64,000 nucleotides of DNA from NCBI GenBank assembly GCA_964017045.1, contig OZ024809.1:31207354-31271353 (forward strand). The letters are read 5' to 3'. The notes beneath the pieces were generated by a model. The model searched no databases and had not been told where the DNA came from. It saw nothing but the letters and a program-made list of their open reading frames with translations. Shown here piece by piece: positions 11,709-22,832 of the stretch. Numbering within the stretch: the first letter of the stretch is position 1; each line of letters begins with the position of its first letter. The stretch comes from Omphiscola glabra (taxonomy: Eukaryota > Mollusca > Gastropoda > Lymnaeidae). The translations under genes were made by a program, and so were the position numbers.

Positions 11709-12479
11709 AAATACACACAAAACGTGTCCGTTATCCGGAGGCCTCTTCGTGATTGATAGAACCTCGCCTAACAGCGTTAAATCACATCCAGGATGTCAGC
11801 GTGACCAGAACTCTCTGTTCATCGGGGTCAGGAGGAAGCGCGGAGGGGTGGGGGTTGTTCGAGGGGTGTGGGCGGGGGTTGAGGGCGGGGAGGGAGATAC
11901 AAAGCGCACGTTTTGGAACAGTCGGGAGGGGGGAGGGGGTGAATATTTTTGTCTGCAGCCTAAGTTCCAACAATTCGTTTGAATCTGAACTAGAGACACC
12001 AAAAACTTGGAATTTTTATTATTTTTTGTGGGAGTGGAGAGAAAAAAAAGGGGGGGGGGGGATAAATCAAGTGATCGTCGATATATTTAGAGCTGTTTTG
12101 GTTCCGATTTTTCTCAAGGTTGTGGGGGGGGGGGGGAGGGGGGGTATCAATTCTGACCCAGACAAAAGTCGTAATAATCGTTTTTTAATTTATTTTAAAC
12201 TATTTAAAAAAAAAATAATATGAACGTTCCAAAAACTCGAATTGATCAAATAACATAGAAATTTTTTTTTATTTAAACACTTGAATTATTGAAATGACAC
12301 TTGAAATAAGTTTTAAAGAGTTTATTTATAAAATATCCCTGTGCGACTTATCATTTCCGTCCATGAAAACGTCAGACAATGTACCGACAACTCTTGTTGA
12401 TCATGACGATTTTTGGGGGTTATTGTTCTGTTTATAATAGATTATCATTAATTCCTAATAAGCATTATTTGGTTGGTTT
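11709..12479. other. G-rich and A-rich single-copy stretch, no gene seen
   Basis: Several GGGGG runs (11838-11940, 12050-12061, 12123-12145) keep chance frames open. Some could form G-quadruplexes on the plus strand. No motif supports coding. Confidence 0.5.
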
Positions 12480-12556
12480 ACATTCGGCCGTAGGTAATCC
12501 GGTCGCTTTTTATTCGGCCGTAGGCAATCCGGTCGCTTTTTATTCGGCCGTGCCTT
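12480..12556. repeat. About 30-bp repeat, 2.5 copies
   Basis: ATTCGGCCGTAGGCAATCCG followed by GTCGCTTTTT, present at 12482, 12511 and partly at 12541. Confidence 0.9.
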
Positions 12557-12801
12557 TATATATTTTGTAAAAGTTGCTGATGTAAATTTTATTTTTTGTC
12601 AAGAGACATCCAAAAGCAGCTGATATAAGGTTCTCAAATAGTGTCTGTTTGGGATCCAAAACAGCTGGATTAAGCTTCTGGAATATCTTTGGGCCCTCGT
12701 TTTGAGGTTGTCTTGGTTTGTGCTCGAACATTCTTGTTCTGAGATGTGGTGGGTGTGCTGATATTTGCTTCATGGCGTTGAGGTTGAGGTTGTCATTACG
12801 C

Positions 12802-12990
12802 AAGCAGTGCCCGTTGTGTACACTAGCAGTGCCCATTGTGTACACTAGCAGTGCCCGTTGTGTACACTAGCAGTGCCCGTTGTGTACACTACCAGTGCCC
12901 TTTGTGTACACTACCAGTGCCCTTTGTGTACACAGGCAGTGCCCATTGTGTACACTAACAGTGCCCGTTGTGTACACAACCAGTGCCCGT
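12802..12990. repeat. 22-bp tandem array, about 9 copies
   Basis: Unit AGCAGTGCCCGTTGTGTACA plus CT; variants CCATTG and CCTTTG. Confidence 0.96.
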
Positions 12991-13133
12991 TGCGCTCGTG
13001 GGCTGGTGAGTTGATCTCTAACAATGTAGGTAACTTAAAGGCATTTAAAGTTAAGAAGTTGTTCGTGTATTTGCCAATAGTTGGAATGTAGAAATACATT
13101 TTAGTTTGACAAAAACTTTTTTTTGATACGTAA

Positions 13134-13157
13134 GTTAGGGTTAGGGTTAGGGTTAGG
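13134..13157 (+). repeat. Interstitial telomere-like tract, four TTAGGG units
   Basis: GTTAGG is repeated exactly four times between unrelated A/T-rich flanks. TTAGGG is the usual metazoan and molluscan telomere motif. At 24 bp it is a short interstitial tract, not a chromosome end. Confidence 0.85.
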
Positions 13158-13336
13158 CAACTATTTTATGTATCGCAATGCAAACACAGAAAAATAAATT
13201 TAAAAAAAAAAATGGTTTGAAATTTAGAAGATTTTTTCAGCAACTATTGCTAAATGTTACATTATTATTCCAAGAACATCACTTGAAATGATTAGAAAAA
13301 TAATAGAAATAATCCCAGAATTTTTATACAGGGTAA

Positions 13337-13490
13337 GAATGTCTATAAGAAACAGCCTGTCTGTGTTTATATGAAAAGATGTTCAATGTTTATATTAAAA
13401 AGCCTGTCCATGTTTATATGAAACAGCTTGCACATGTTTATATGAAACAGCCTGTCCATGTTTATATGAAACAGCCTGTGTTTGTCTGTT
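13337..13490. repeat. 25-26 bp tandem array, about 6 copies
   Basis: Unit around TGTTTATATGAAACAGCCTG, degenerate at its left side. Confidence 0.92.
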
Positions 13491-13543
13491 AACATATTGC
13501 ATACCTCAATGTTTAAATTATTATTTTTTTCGTAACACATAAC

Positions 13544-14391
13544 TTTCTCTTTGCTCTTCTTTTCTCTTCGCTCTTCTTTTCTCTTTGCTCTTCTTTTCTC
13601 TTTGCTCTTCTTTTCTCTTTGCTCTTCTTTTCTCTTTGCTCTTCTTTTCTCTTTGCTCTTCTTTTCTCTTCTTTTCTCTTTGCTCTTCTTTTCTTTTTGC
13701 TCTTCTTTTCTCTTTGCTCTTCTTTTCTCTTTGCTCTTCTTTTCTCTTTGCTCTTCTTTTCTCTTTGCTCTTCTTTTCTCTTTGCTCTTCTTTTCTCTTT
13801 GCTCTTCTTTTCTTTTTGCTCTTCTTTTCTCTTTGCTCTTCTTTTCTCTTTGCTCTTCTTTTCTCTTTGCTCTTCTTTTCTCTTTGCTCTTCTTTTCTCT
13901 TTGCTCTTCTTTTCTTTTTGCTCTTCTTTTCTCTTTGCTCTTCTTTTCTCTTTGCTCTTCTTTTCTCTTTGCTCTTCTTTTCTCTTCGCTCTTCTTTTCT
14001 CTTTGCTCTTCTTTTCTCTTTGCTCTTTTTTTCTCTTTGCTCTTCTTTTCTCTTTGCTCTTCTTTTCTCTTTGCTCTTCTTTTCTCTTCGCTCTTCTTTT
14101 CTCTTTTCTCTTATTTTCTCTTCGCTCTTCTTTTCTCTTTGCTCTTCTTTTCTCTTCGCTCTTCTTTTCTCTTTGCTCTTCTTTTCTCTTCGCTCTTCTT
14201 TTCTCTTTGCTCTTCTTTTCTCTTCGCTCTTCTTTTCTCTTTGCTCTTCTTTTCTCTTTGCTCTTCTTTTCTCTTTGCTCTTCTTTTCTCTTCGCTCTTC
14301 TTTTCTCTTTGCTCTTCTTTTCTCTTTGCTCTTCTTTTCTCTTTGCTCTTCTTTTCTCTTCGCTCTTCTTTTCTCTTTGCTCTTCTTTTCT
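13544..14391. repeat. 17-bp polypyrimidine-rich tandem array, about 50 copies
   Basis: Unit TTTCTCTTTGCTCTTCT. The plus strand is nearly all pyrimidine with one G per unit. Period 17 leaves every frame on both strands open for 260 to 300 codons (KEKRRAKRKEEQREKKS on minus), an artefact of composition. A shortened unit occurs at about 13668. TTCGCTC variants cluster in the right half. Confidence 0.97.
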
Positions 14392-15281
14392 TTTTTGATT
14401 ATTGTTTTGATAACTTTCTTTTTGTCTAGCAAATTGGTTGAAATGTTTATTTCTCCATGTAAATTAACTTAATGACAACGTCAGGATCTTTCAATTATAA
14501 TTAAACTTGCTAGTATTAAAGTTCTATATTTGAAAGTTCGATATCCTAAAATATCCTAAGCCCAACACAGAATTGCTGAATGAGTGCCGAGCACATCTCA
14601 CGAACTGTAAATCACGAAAAATCGCATCCCCGGGTCACGGTCCCGCCTTCTTGACCGTGAGTCCGGCCCGGAGGCCAACCCACAAACATATTTTGTGTCC
14701 GCAGGAATGAGGCGCCCTCCCCCCCCCCCCCCCACACATACGTAAATTAGAGTTTGTCCAAAATGGCCAGGAAAACCCAAACAACATGTACACCCATCCG
14801 GGCAACTCAATAAAACGATAAGTGGCAAGACGCCACACACGAACGCCACACTTAAAGCACAGGCAGAGTAATTTACGACCCCCGTACATTTGTGATTAAG
14901 CTGATGTATCTGATCCCAAATGTGGCGTAACATCCGCCATCGAATCAGGATGATCTCCCGTGAAACGGAGGGGGGGGGGCAGAGCTTTGTTGTGTCCTGG
15001 GTGGGTGGGGATGCGGGTGGAGAGGGCCAGGAGGGGTGATAAATTCACCCCGATTCTACAGGTGCAGGAACGTTAGCAGGCTGAGCACGAGACACTCACT
15101 CACCTGCTCACCCCGCTCCTTTCTCTCGCCCGCCTTTAAAATACAGGACAGCTGTTCTGACCGGGCCACCGCAAATGAATTTATTTTGTCTTTTATTGAG
15201 AGTTTCAAATCTCAAAGGGAGGTTACAGCGACCTTCTCTGAGGGAGGAGAATAAAAATAGGACCGTAGATGAGTTTAGGAC
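14392..15281. other. Single-copy stretch, no gene seen
   Basis: Contains a C(14) run (14717-14732) and a G(9) run (14970). Overlapping frames of up to 111 codons lack recognisable motifs. Confidence 0.5.
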
Positions 15282-15630
15282 AGAGCCAGGTAAAATAGAA
15301 TAGATGTTGAGGGTAGCACAAGCTAGAGCCAGGTAAAATAGAGTAGATGTTGAGGGTAGCACAAGCTAGAGCCAGGTAAAATAGAGTAGATGCTGAGGGT
15401 AGCACAAGCTAGAGCCAGGTAAAATAGAGTAGATGCTGAGGGTAGCACAAGCTAGAGCCAGGTAAAATAGAGTAGATGTTGAGGGTAGCACAAGCTAGAG
15501 CCAGGTAAAATAGAGTAGATGTTGAGGGTAGCACAAGCTAGAGCCAGGTAAAATAGAGTAGATGTTGAGGGTAGCACAAGCTAGAGCCAGGCAAATTAGA
15601 GTAGATGTTGAAGGTATCATAAGCTACACA
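15282..15630. repeat. 43-bp tandem array, about 8 copies
   Basis: Core AGAGCCAGGTAAAATAGAGT, then AGATGTTGAGGGTAGCACAAGCT, very homogeneous. Confidence 0.97.
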
Positions 15631-16121
15631 ATGGAAGGTATAATAATAAACTGTATGTTTTTAGTATAGAAATCTTTTTATTTTTAATGCGACATTCCAT
15701 TTTCAAAAACAATTTATATGTTTGATGGAAGAGTACGGTAATGCATTGTACTATGTGTCCCGACAACAGAAAATCTTTTCGTATGACAAAATATAATGTT
15801 ACATATAAATAATTTTTTTAAATTCAAAAAACTCATTTTAATTCTAACAAAATGCTATTTTTTTCCCTTTACCTACAGTTTGTGTTCGAAGTGTCCACCA
15901 AATAGCTTCAAGGCGCGCTCTCCACTGGCCAAGCATTACCAAAAGGGTGTGGTTTTTTTTCGTAAAAAGTATATCTAAATATATTGTATTTTCCTTGTCT
16001 TCTAACAATGTAAATCTGTCTGTTGCTTAAGCTGTGAGAAACGCTGCAACATTGATTGGAGACGTTGAAGATCGTTGTCAAAATTGAACAGCCAGCACCC
16101 CCCCCCCCCCCCCCCGCCCCC
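15631..16121. other. A/T-rich single-copy stretch, no gene seen
   Basis: Nothing recognised apart from the C run at its right edge. Confidence 0.5.
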
Positions 16122-16629
16122 ATTAAATAAACCTTAAAATCAAAGTTTTTCGTAAAAATCCTTCATAAAACGTAATATCGAGCAAAGGGGATTGCAGCTC
16201 AAAATTTGATAAAACATGCCCCCCATCGGACCACCAACCGCACATTTTATTCACGCCCCTGAAGTATATTAATATTCAAATGTCCAATGCGCTTTTACAC
16301 TTCAGATTTATTATAGCTGCTATTTCAGAAGAAAAAACATATATATATATTACACACCAAAGACAGTTGCGAGATAAAAGAAAATCTCATTTAGCGCATT
16401 ATCTGTAATTTAATTTCGTGTAATCAGTGTCATCCTTTTTTCTTCTTCATTTCCTCTTGAAAAAAAGGGAAACGCTTATTTTCAGTGGCTGGGATGGTGT
16501 TTGGGGCTGGAAATAATGTGTTGTATCGACAATGCGACGTCTTCGATAATAGGTTGTCGGAAAGTGGGTCAAGTAGCCTTCCGAAGATTTTTCCACAAAC
16601 AAAAGCGAAGCTAATATAAAGGATTTAAT
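16122..16629. mobile_element. Unnamed interspersed repeat, copy 1
   Basis: Shared landmarks with the copies at 23 kb and 27 kb, in order: GTAATATCGAGCAA, CACGCCCCTGAAGTAT, TATTTCAGAA, TTTAGCGCATTATC, GGTGTTTGGGGCTGG, ATAGGTTGTCGGAAAGTGGG and CGAAGCTAATATAAAGGATT. The 60-bp array begins right at its 3' end. A C run of about 17 (16098-16115) lies just before it. I do not recognise the family. Confidence 0.75.
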
Positions 16630-18369
16630 GGGGCCATTAGTATAATCTTGGCTCATCCTACCATCTAACCTGCCTCCACTAACATTACTGTGGCCATTAG
16701 TATAATCTTGCCTCAACCTACCATCTAACCTGCCTCCACTAACATTACTGGGGCCATTAGTATAATCTTGGCTCATCCTACCATCTAACCTGCCTCCACT
16801 AACATTACTGGGGCCATTAGTATAATCTTGGCTTAACCTACCATCTAACCTGCCTCCACTAACATTACTGGGGCCATTAGTATAATTTTGGCCCAACCTA
16901 CCATCTAACCTGCCTCCACTAACATTACTGGGGCCATTAGTATTAGCTTGGCTCAACCTACCATCTAACCTGACTCCACTAACATTACTGGCGCCATTAG
17001 TATAACCTTGGCTCATCCTACCATCTAACCTGCCTCCACTAACATTTCTGGGGCCATTAGTATAACCTTGGCTCATCCTACCATCTAACCTGCCTCCACT
17101 AACATTACTGTGGCCATTAGTATAATCTTGCCTCAACCTACCATCTAACCTGCCTCCACTAACATTACTGGGGCCATATGTATAACCTTGGCTCATCCTA
17201 CCATCTAACCTGCCTCCACTAACATTACTGGGGCCATTAGTATAACCTTGGCTCATCCTACCATCTAACCTGTCTCCACTAACATTACTGGGGCTTTTAG
17301 TATAATCTTGCCTCAACCTACCATCTAACCTGCGTCCACTAACATTACTGGGGCCATTAGTATAATCTTGGCTCAACCTACCATCTAACCTGCCTCCACT
17401 AACATTACTGTGGCCATTAGTATAATCTTGGCTCAACCTACCATCTAACCTGCCTCCACTAACATTACTGGGGCCATTAGTATAATCTTGGCTCAACCTA
17501 CCATCTAACCTGCCTCCACTAACATTACTGGGGCCATTAATATAATCTTGGCTCAACCTACCATCTAACCTGCCTCCACTAACATTACTGGGGTCATTAG
17601 TATAATCTTGGCTCAACCTACCATCTAACCTGCCTCCAATAACATTACTGGGGCCATTAGTATAATCTTGCCTCAACCTACCATCTAACCTGCCTTCACT
17701 AACATTACTGGGGCCATTAGTATAATCTTGGCTCAACCTACCATCTAACCTGCCTCCACTAACATTACTGGGGTCATTAGTATAATCTTGGCTCAACCTA
17801 CCATCTAACCTGCCTCCACTAACATTACTGGGGCCATTAGTATAATCTTGCCTCAACCTACCATCTAACCTGCCTCCACTAACATTACTGGGGCCATTAG
17901 TATAATCTTGGCTCAACTTACCATCTAACCTGCCTCCACTAACATTACTGGGGCCATTAGTATAATCTTGCCTCAACCTACCATCTAACCTGCCTCCACT
18001 AACATTACTGGGGCCATTAGTATAATCTTGGCTCAACCTACCATCTAAACTGCCTCCACTAACATTACTGGGGCCATTAGTATAATCTTGGCTCAACCTA
18101 CCATCTAACCTGCCTCCACTAACATTACTGGGGCCATTAGTATAATCTTGGCTCAACCTACCATCTAACCTGCCTCCACTAACATTACTGGGGCCATTAG
18201 TATAATCTTGGCTCAACCTACCATCTAACCTGCCTCCACTAACATTACTGGGGCCATTAGTATAATCTTGCCCCAACCTACCATCTAACCTGCCTCCACT
18301 AACATTACTGGGGCCATTAGTATAATCTTGCCTCAACCTACCATCTAACCTGCCTCCACTAACATTACT
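16630..18369. repeat. 60-bp tandem array, 29 copies
   Basis: Core TTAGTATAATCTTGGCTCAA, then CCTACCATCTAACCTGCCTCCACTAACATTACTG split over the rest. The exact 60-bp period leaves one minus frame open for 655 codons (16447-18414), reading a 20-residue cycle GPSNVSGGRLDGRLSQDYTN. That frame starts in the neighbouring 30-bp array and ends inside the interspersed repeat, so it is most likely fortuitous. Common variants (GGCTC/GCCTC, CAACC/CATCC) change amino acids, which does not suggest selection on a protein. Confidence 0.95.
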
Positions 18370-18666
18370 CAGAGCAATGTAGATCAGATGAGTACTATCT
18401 AGAGCAATGTACATCAGATGTGTACTACCTAGAACAATTTACATCAGATGTATACTACCTAGAGCATTGTACATCAGATATGTACTATCTAGAGCAATGT
18501 TCACCATATGTATACTACCTAGAGCAATGTACATCAGATGTGTACTACTTAGAGCAATGTACATCAGATATGTACTATCTAGAGCAATGTACACCATATG
18601 TATACTACCTAGAGCAATGTACATCAGATGTATACTATCTAGACCAAGGTAAATCAGATGTGTACT

Positions 18667-18872
18667 ACCTAGAGCAGCCGTTCTCAACCAGTGGGTCGCG
18701 CCACCCTTTCATAACGGTCGCCTAAGACCACCTGAAAACACATATACTTTACAGCTATGAAGTAGAAACAAACAAAAAAATGTTTGGTTGGGGGGGGGGG
18801 AGGTCGCCACAACATGAGGTTCTGTATTAAAGGGTCCCGCCATAAGGAAGGTTGAGAAACACTGACCTAGAG
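18667..18872. mobile_element. SPIN-like hAT MITE copy 2 inside the 30-bp array
   Basis: The element spans 18675-18864 (190 bp), from CAGCCGTTCTCAACC to GGTTGAGAAACACTG. Target duplication ACCTAGAG is perfect at 18667-18674 and 18865-18872 and belongs to the host minisatellite unit. The interior shares TCGCCTAAGACCA, AGCTATGAAGTAG and CCACAACATGAGG with the SPIN family. An expanded G run is at 18791-18800. Confidence 0.9.
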
Positions 18873-18954
18873 CATTGTACATCAGATGTGTACTACCTAG
18901 AGCAATGTACATCAGGTGTGTACTACCTAGAGCATTGTACATCAAATGTGTACT

Positions 18955-19148
18955 ACCTAGAGCAGCGGTTCTCAACCTGGGGGTCAAACGAACCTTTCCC
19001 AGGAATCGCCTAAGACCATTGGAAAATACATGTCCTCTACAGTTATGAAGCAGCTGCAAAATCATTTTATGGCTGGGGATTGCCACAACATGAGGAACTG
19101 TATTAAAAGTTCGCGGCATTAGAAAAGGTGAGAATCACTGACCTAGAG
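18955..19148. mobile_element. SPIN-like hAT MITE copy 3 inside the 30-bp array
   Basis: The element spans 18963-19140 (178 bp), from CAGCGGTTCTCAACC to a decayed GGTGAGAATCACTG end. Target duplication ACCTAGAG is perfect at 18955-18962 and 19141-19148, the same eight bases as copy 2. It carries its own set of substitutions, so it does not look like a recent duplicate of copy 2. Confidence 0.9.
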
Positions 19149-19389
19149 CGATGTTCATCAAATTTATACTTTATAAATATGTTTACTTCATTTACGGAAA
19201 AGATAAGATTCTTTTACTGACCCAAAATTATGGACATGTTTTTTGATGACAATTGGCATTGACATTTTCAGCACATAAATAAAAACATATTTTAATCAAG
19301 TTAAAATTTCCAACCAAAACCATTTAAACACAAGACATCTACAGTAAATTATTTCACTAGTGTAAAAAAATAGCCATTCAGTGAACACC

Positions 19390-19570
19390 CTTAGTCATCA
19401 CAGGGACTTATAAGTTCTCATTTAGATTTTGTGACCGCTGGGGGAGCTCCCTTAGACATCACAGGGACTGATTAGTTCTCATTTAGATTTTGTGACTCCT
19501 GGGGGAGCTCCCTTAGTCATCACAGGGACTTATTAGTTCTCATTTAGTTTTTGTGACCTTTGGGGGAGCC
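19390..19570. repeat. 61-bp tandem repeat, 3 copies, next to the LINE tail
   Basis: Units start at 19390, 19451 and 19512 with CTTAGTCATCACAGGGACTT and end GGGGGAGCTCC. They lie directly downstream of the LINE fragment on its strand, so they may be the tandem 3' tail of that retrotransposon. Confidence 0.85.
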
Positions 19571-19630
19571 CGTTGGTAAATTCGTACAGATTGGGGTACT
19601 TAAGAATGTGTACATCTTCCAGTCCTCGCC

Positions 19631-19852
19631 TTAACAGAGAGAATTCGTCCCGAACGGGCCGATCCTCAGTATATGTGAAGAAGGGGGGTGGGATGTGTCA
19701 TCCAAAATTTGTTTAGTTTTACAATAACATCTTTCTTCAAATAGTTCTTCAAGTGAAGGATGTTTAGTCTGTGTTATGTTCCTAGCTGTCTTGATTAGTC
19801 TGTTTATTCGGTGTTCAATATCAGGCGATGAATTCCCACACAAGCAGGTCAT
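19631..19852 (-). pseudogene. LINE reverse-transcriptase C-terminal tail (fragment)
   Basis: About 73 residues resemble the carboxyl end of ORF2 in CR1/jockey-like non-LTR retrotransposons, which make cDNA at the target site. The diagnostic order is present: GNSS, then RINRLIKTARNI, then SLEELFEERC, then ILDDTSHPPSS, then a GPFG segment in place of the usual LLPSGRR. The frame closes at TGT-TAA. In the next frame the sequence continues as RDEFSLLRRGLEDV, which suggests a frameshift near the GPFG motif. No catalytic YxDD region is visible upstream, where the locus runs into a 13-bp tandem array. This is a 5'-truncated, dead copy. The family assignment is solid, but the clade is uncertain. Confidence 0.75.
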
Positions 19853-19974
19853 ACTGAAATGAAGTAGTCATCCAATTGTTGCACTGTAGAATAAGTTAAT
19901 AACTTGTTTGTTTACGTCGTAATTGTACAGTTTTTCAAAGGTAGGCTCGGAATCAAACCATAACAAACAAAAAC

Positions 19975-20213
19975 ATTGAATAAATAAATTGAATAAATGA
20001 ATTGAATAAATGAATTGCATAAAATAAATTGAATAAATGAATTGAATAAATGAATTGAATAAATGAATTGAATAAATGAATTGAATAAATGAATTGAATA
20101 AATGAATTGAATAAATAAATTGAATAAATTAATTGAATACATAAATTGAATAAAAAAAATTAATAAATAAATCGAATAAATAAATTGAATAAATAAATTA
20201 AATAAATGAACTG
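19975..20213. repeat. 13-bp tandem array, about 18 copies
   Basis: Unit TTGAATAAATGAA, A/T only except for one G per half. Minus frame reads FIQFIYSI repeats. Confidence 0.96.
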
Positions 20214-20650
20214 AATGGTAAAATAAAGGTAAGAACTGACACACATATTCAGGACTCAGAATTGGACAACATTCTGAACGAGACATGAACTTCTCGGATA
20301 TCAAATGATACGTTGATTTCTTTGTTGATCTTCCTCTGTTTAAAACTTGTAATGTTACCCGAGGTAACAATAAATATATGTTCAATACGTTGTGTACACG
20401 CAATTTGAGTAACATACAAAAAACGATATTTCTTTTTTTATTAATTCAGAGCATTAAATGCTAAATTAAATTCATTTCACGATTATTAAAACATACAATA
20501 CTTAAAAAAAAAAATTAAAAAATTCTTAGGCACTTCCGGTCTTTCTGATCGATCAGATTTTTAAAAAATTTAAACGCTCTGTGCGCATATGTCTTGTGAA
20601 TGTTTCCAGATAAACAAGCGGGCGGACCAACATGCGAACACGAATTCCAT
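20214..20650. other. Spacer without gene
   Basis: Single-copy A/T-rich sequence; nothing recognised. Confidence 0.5.
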
Positions 20651-20834
20651 CCATGAAAGTGGACAAATCCTTGAAAGTCGATCAACCCGTGAAAGTTGAC
20701 CAACCCATGAAAGTTGACCAAACCATGAAAGTTGACAAAACCATGAAAGTTGACCAACCCATGAAAGTTGACCAACCCATGAAAGTTGACCAACCCATGA
20801 AAGTTGACCAACCCATGAAAGTTGACCAACCCAT
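20651..20834. repeat. 18-bp tandem array, about 10 copies
   Basis: Unit ACCAACCCATGAAAGTTG. Period divisible by 3, so open on both strands (MKVDQP / GLVNFH). Confidence 0.96.
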
Positions 20835-22252
20835 TCATCTATAACGAAAGTAAAATAATACGGGTTTATTTGACATCATCTTACAAAACAAACATTTTTT
20901 TTTACAAACTAAAACCAAACAATTGTAATTTAGGAAATAATCATTGCAGAAAATGTTCAATGAATACTCCCCATCCGTTGAAGTAATTCTGGCATTGCTG
21001 TGGTCACACTTGATTAACCGCTCTCATTACAGAGTTTCAGCTAATTAGTTCACAGCTTAACGCTCCGAGATGGCAATCATGTTAATACCGTAAACCTATT
21101 AAGCTCCCCCCTCCCCGCTACACCTTTTCATTAGTTGTTAAGCGTTAATCTATTAGCAGAGTTGAACGGCGAAGTCGTTCGGCTTATCTGCTACACCAAC
21201 AGAAGGCAGAAGAGAAGCTCGACTATCACCAGCTACACGCATTTACCTGCAGCATCACCGAAACATCACAAATAAAATAAAAATAGCAGAAAGCACATCT
21301 TAAGGAGCAATCTTTTTTTTTTTTTTTATCCATGAGTTCACCTCGCAGGGGAGATCATCAAAGAAAAGTTTGGGAGAATAAAAGGGCACTTTGCTGTCAT
21401 TACGCAACGTTTTAAAAGGGGCGGAGATAGCATCTGTTTTGTAATATAGGGTCCCCCCCCCCACTTTCCCCCTCCCACGCCTTAAAGTGTCGGATAATTT
21501 AGTCTCAATGCCAAACTCTTTCTGGGACAACTGAAAGCGTTTTTGCGAGAGAGTATAAAATGGAACAACTATGTACACAAATGAATGTTTATAGGTGGAT
21601 GTGTGCTTGTAGCAGGACCGTAGACTGGTTGTGGGCTTAAAACGATGGTCCCTTAGCCCGTAGACGTTGCCGTCGCAGGAAAGGGCCATCGGCATCTGAG
21701 ACAGTTCGTCCTTCCCATGCGAAGACGGTCAATTCTTCAACTTGAGTGGTAGCCTTGACTTTAGCTTGATTTTGGTTCAGGTGAGATAGAGTGGCTCAAT
21801 TCGTAAATCTCACCTTCTCGTCTTTGGCCGTCTGTTCCAATGGCAAGATTTAGTCAGGACGAATGGAAATAGACCAGGATGCAGTAGATGACCAGCATTA
21901 TTTATTCTATCTCACTGTGCTCTATACGCGTTCCATCATAGGAGATTTTTTAGTGCTGTTATCTGGGAATAGTTATTTGTATCTTAGGAGCTTATCCTTT
22001 TTATCTAGTAATCCCACCCGCCTCCCACTCACTCAAAAGAAAACGAATACTTTTTTTAATCGTGGTTTGAAAGTCATCCAACGTCTCCCATTTCACTTCT
22101 GCTAGAATTTTTGTCATCGTTATCGACTTTTGTCAAAAGGTAATATTACCCCTTACCCTATTCCACTTTGCAGATCTTTGCGAGCTGCATTTCACGCAAT
22201 CCAAGTGATTTTTCTGTCTCCAAAATACGCTGATACGTCACATCTCTTGAGA
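20835..22252. other. Single-copy stretch, no gene seen
   Basis: Longest frame 131 codons (minus, 21300-21695), partly across T and C runs and without recognisable motifs. I see no splice-bounded similarity to a known family. Confidence 0.5.
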
Positions 22253-22400
22253 AAAAAAGAGGAAATAAAGAGAAAAAAAAGTGGAAAGAAAGAGAAAAAA
22301 GTGGAAAGAAAGAGAAAAAAATGAAAGGAAATAGAAAAAAAGTGGAAAGAAAGAGAAAAAATTGGAATTAAAGAGAAAAAGTGCAAAGAAAGAGAGAAAA
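22253..22400. repeat. About 18-bp purine-rich array, 8 copies
   Basis: Unit near AAGTGGAAAGAAAGAGAA with variable A runs. The plus strand is almost entirely purine. Confidence 0.9.
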
Positions 22401-22654
22401 AATGTTTTGACGGTAATCTTAACCCCAATGCGCTTGTTTTAAGACACATTGTATCCATTGTAAGAGAGTCGGCCCAGGTGGTCTCCACTTGGCATGTTTC
22501 TATTGTTGCTGGGTGCCAGCCCCCTGCAGATTAGCCACAGGAAGTTCAAACATTGCTCTGGCTCACGCTTGGCTGGGGCGCACGTTTTGCGGGCTGGGGT
22601 GGGGGAGAGTGACATAAGAGGCGGTGAGCTGGGTGTACCCCACAGGGAGAGTCG

Positions 22655-22832
22655 CATAGGTGGCGGGTCGGAGCTTCAGGTGGGTCGGTGCTACAGGTGG
22701 GTCGGTGCTACAGGTGGGTCGGAGCTTCAAGTGGGTCGATGATTCAGGTGGGTCGGTGCTTCAGGTAGGTTGGTGCTTCAGGTGGGTCGATGCTTCAGGT
22801 GGGTCAGTGCTTCAGGTGGGTCGGTGCTCAGA
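22655..22832. repeat. 17-18 bp tandem array, about 10 copies
   Basis: Unit TTCAGGTGGGTCGGTGC, with CTACAGG and GATGC variants. G-rich on plus. Confidence 0.94.

Larger units (their letters stand above)
18370..19180. repeat. 30-bp tandem array interrupted by two SPIN-like elements
   Basis: Unit GAGCAATGTACATCAGATGT plus GTACTACCTA. About ten copies lie at 18370-18674, three at 18865-18962 and one decayed copy after 19141. Each ACCTAGAG is a potential hAT target, and two are used. Confidence 0.95.

Noticed and set aside
13521..14472. Lys/Arg/Glu-rich coiled-coil-like protein on minus
   Set aside because: A 17-bp period gives open frames in every phase on both strands, so this is compositional.
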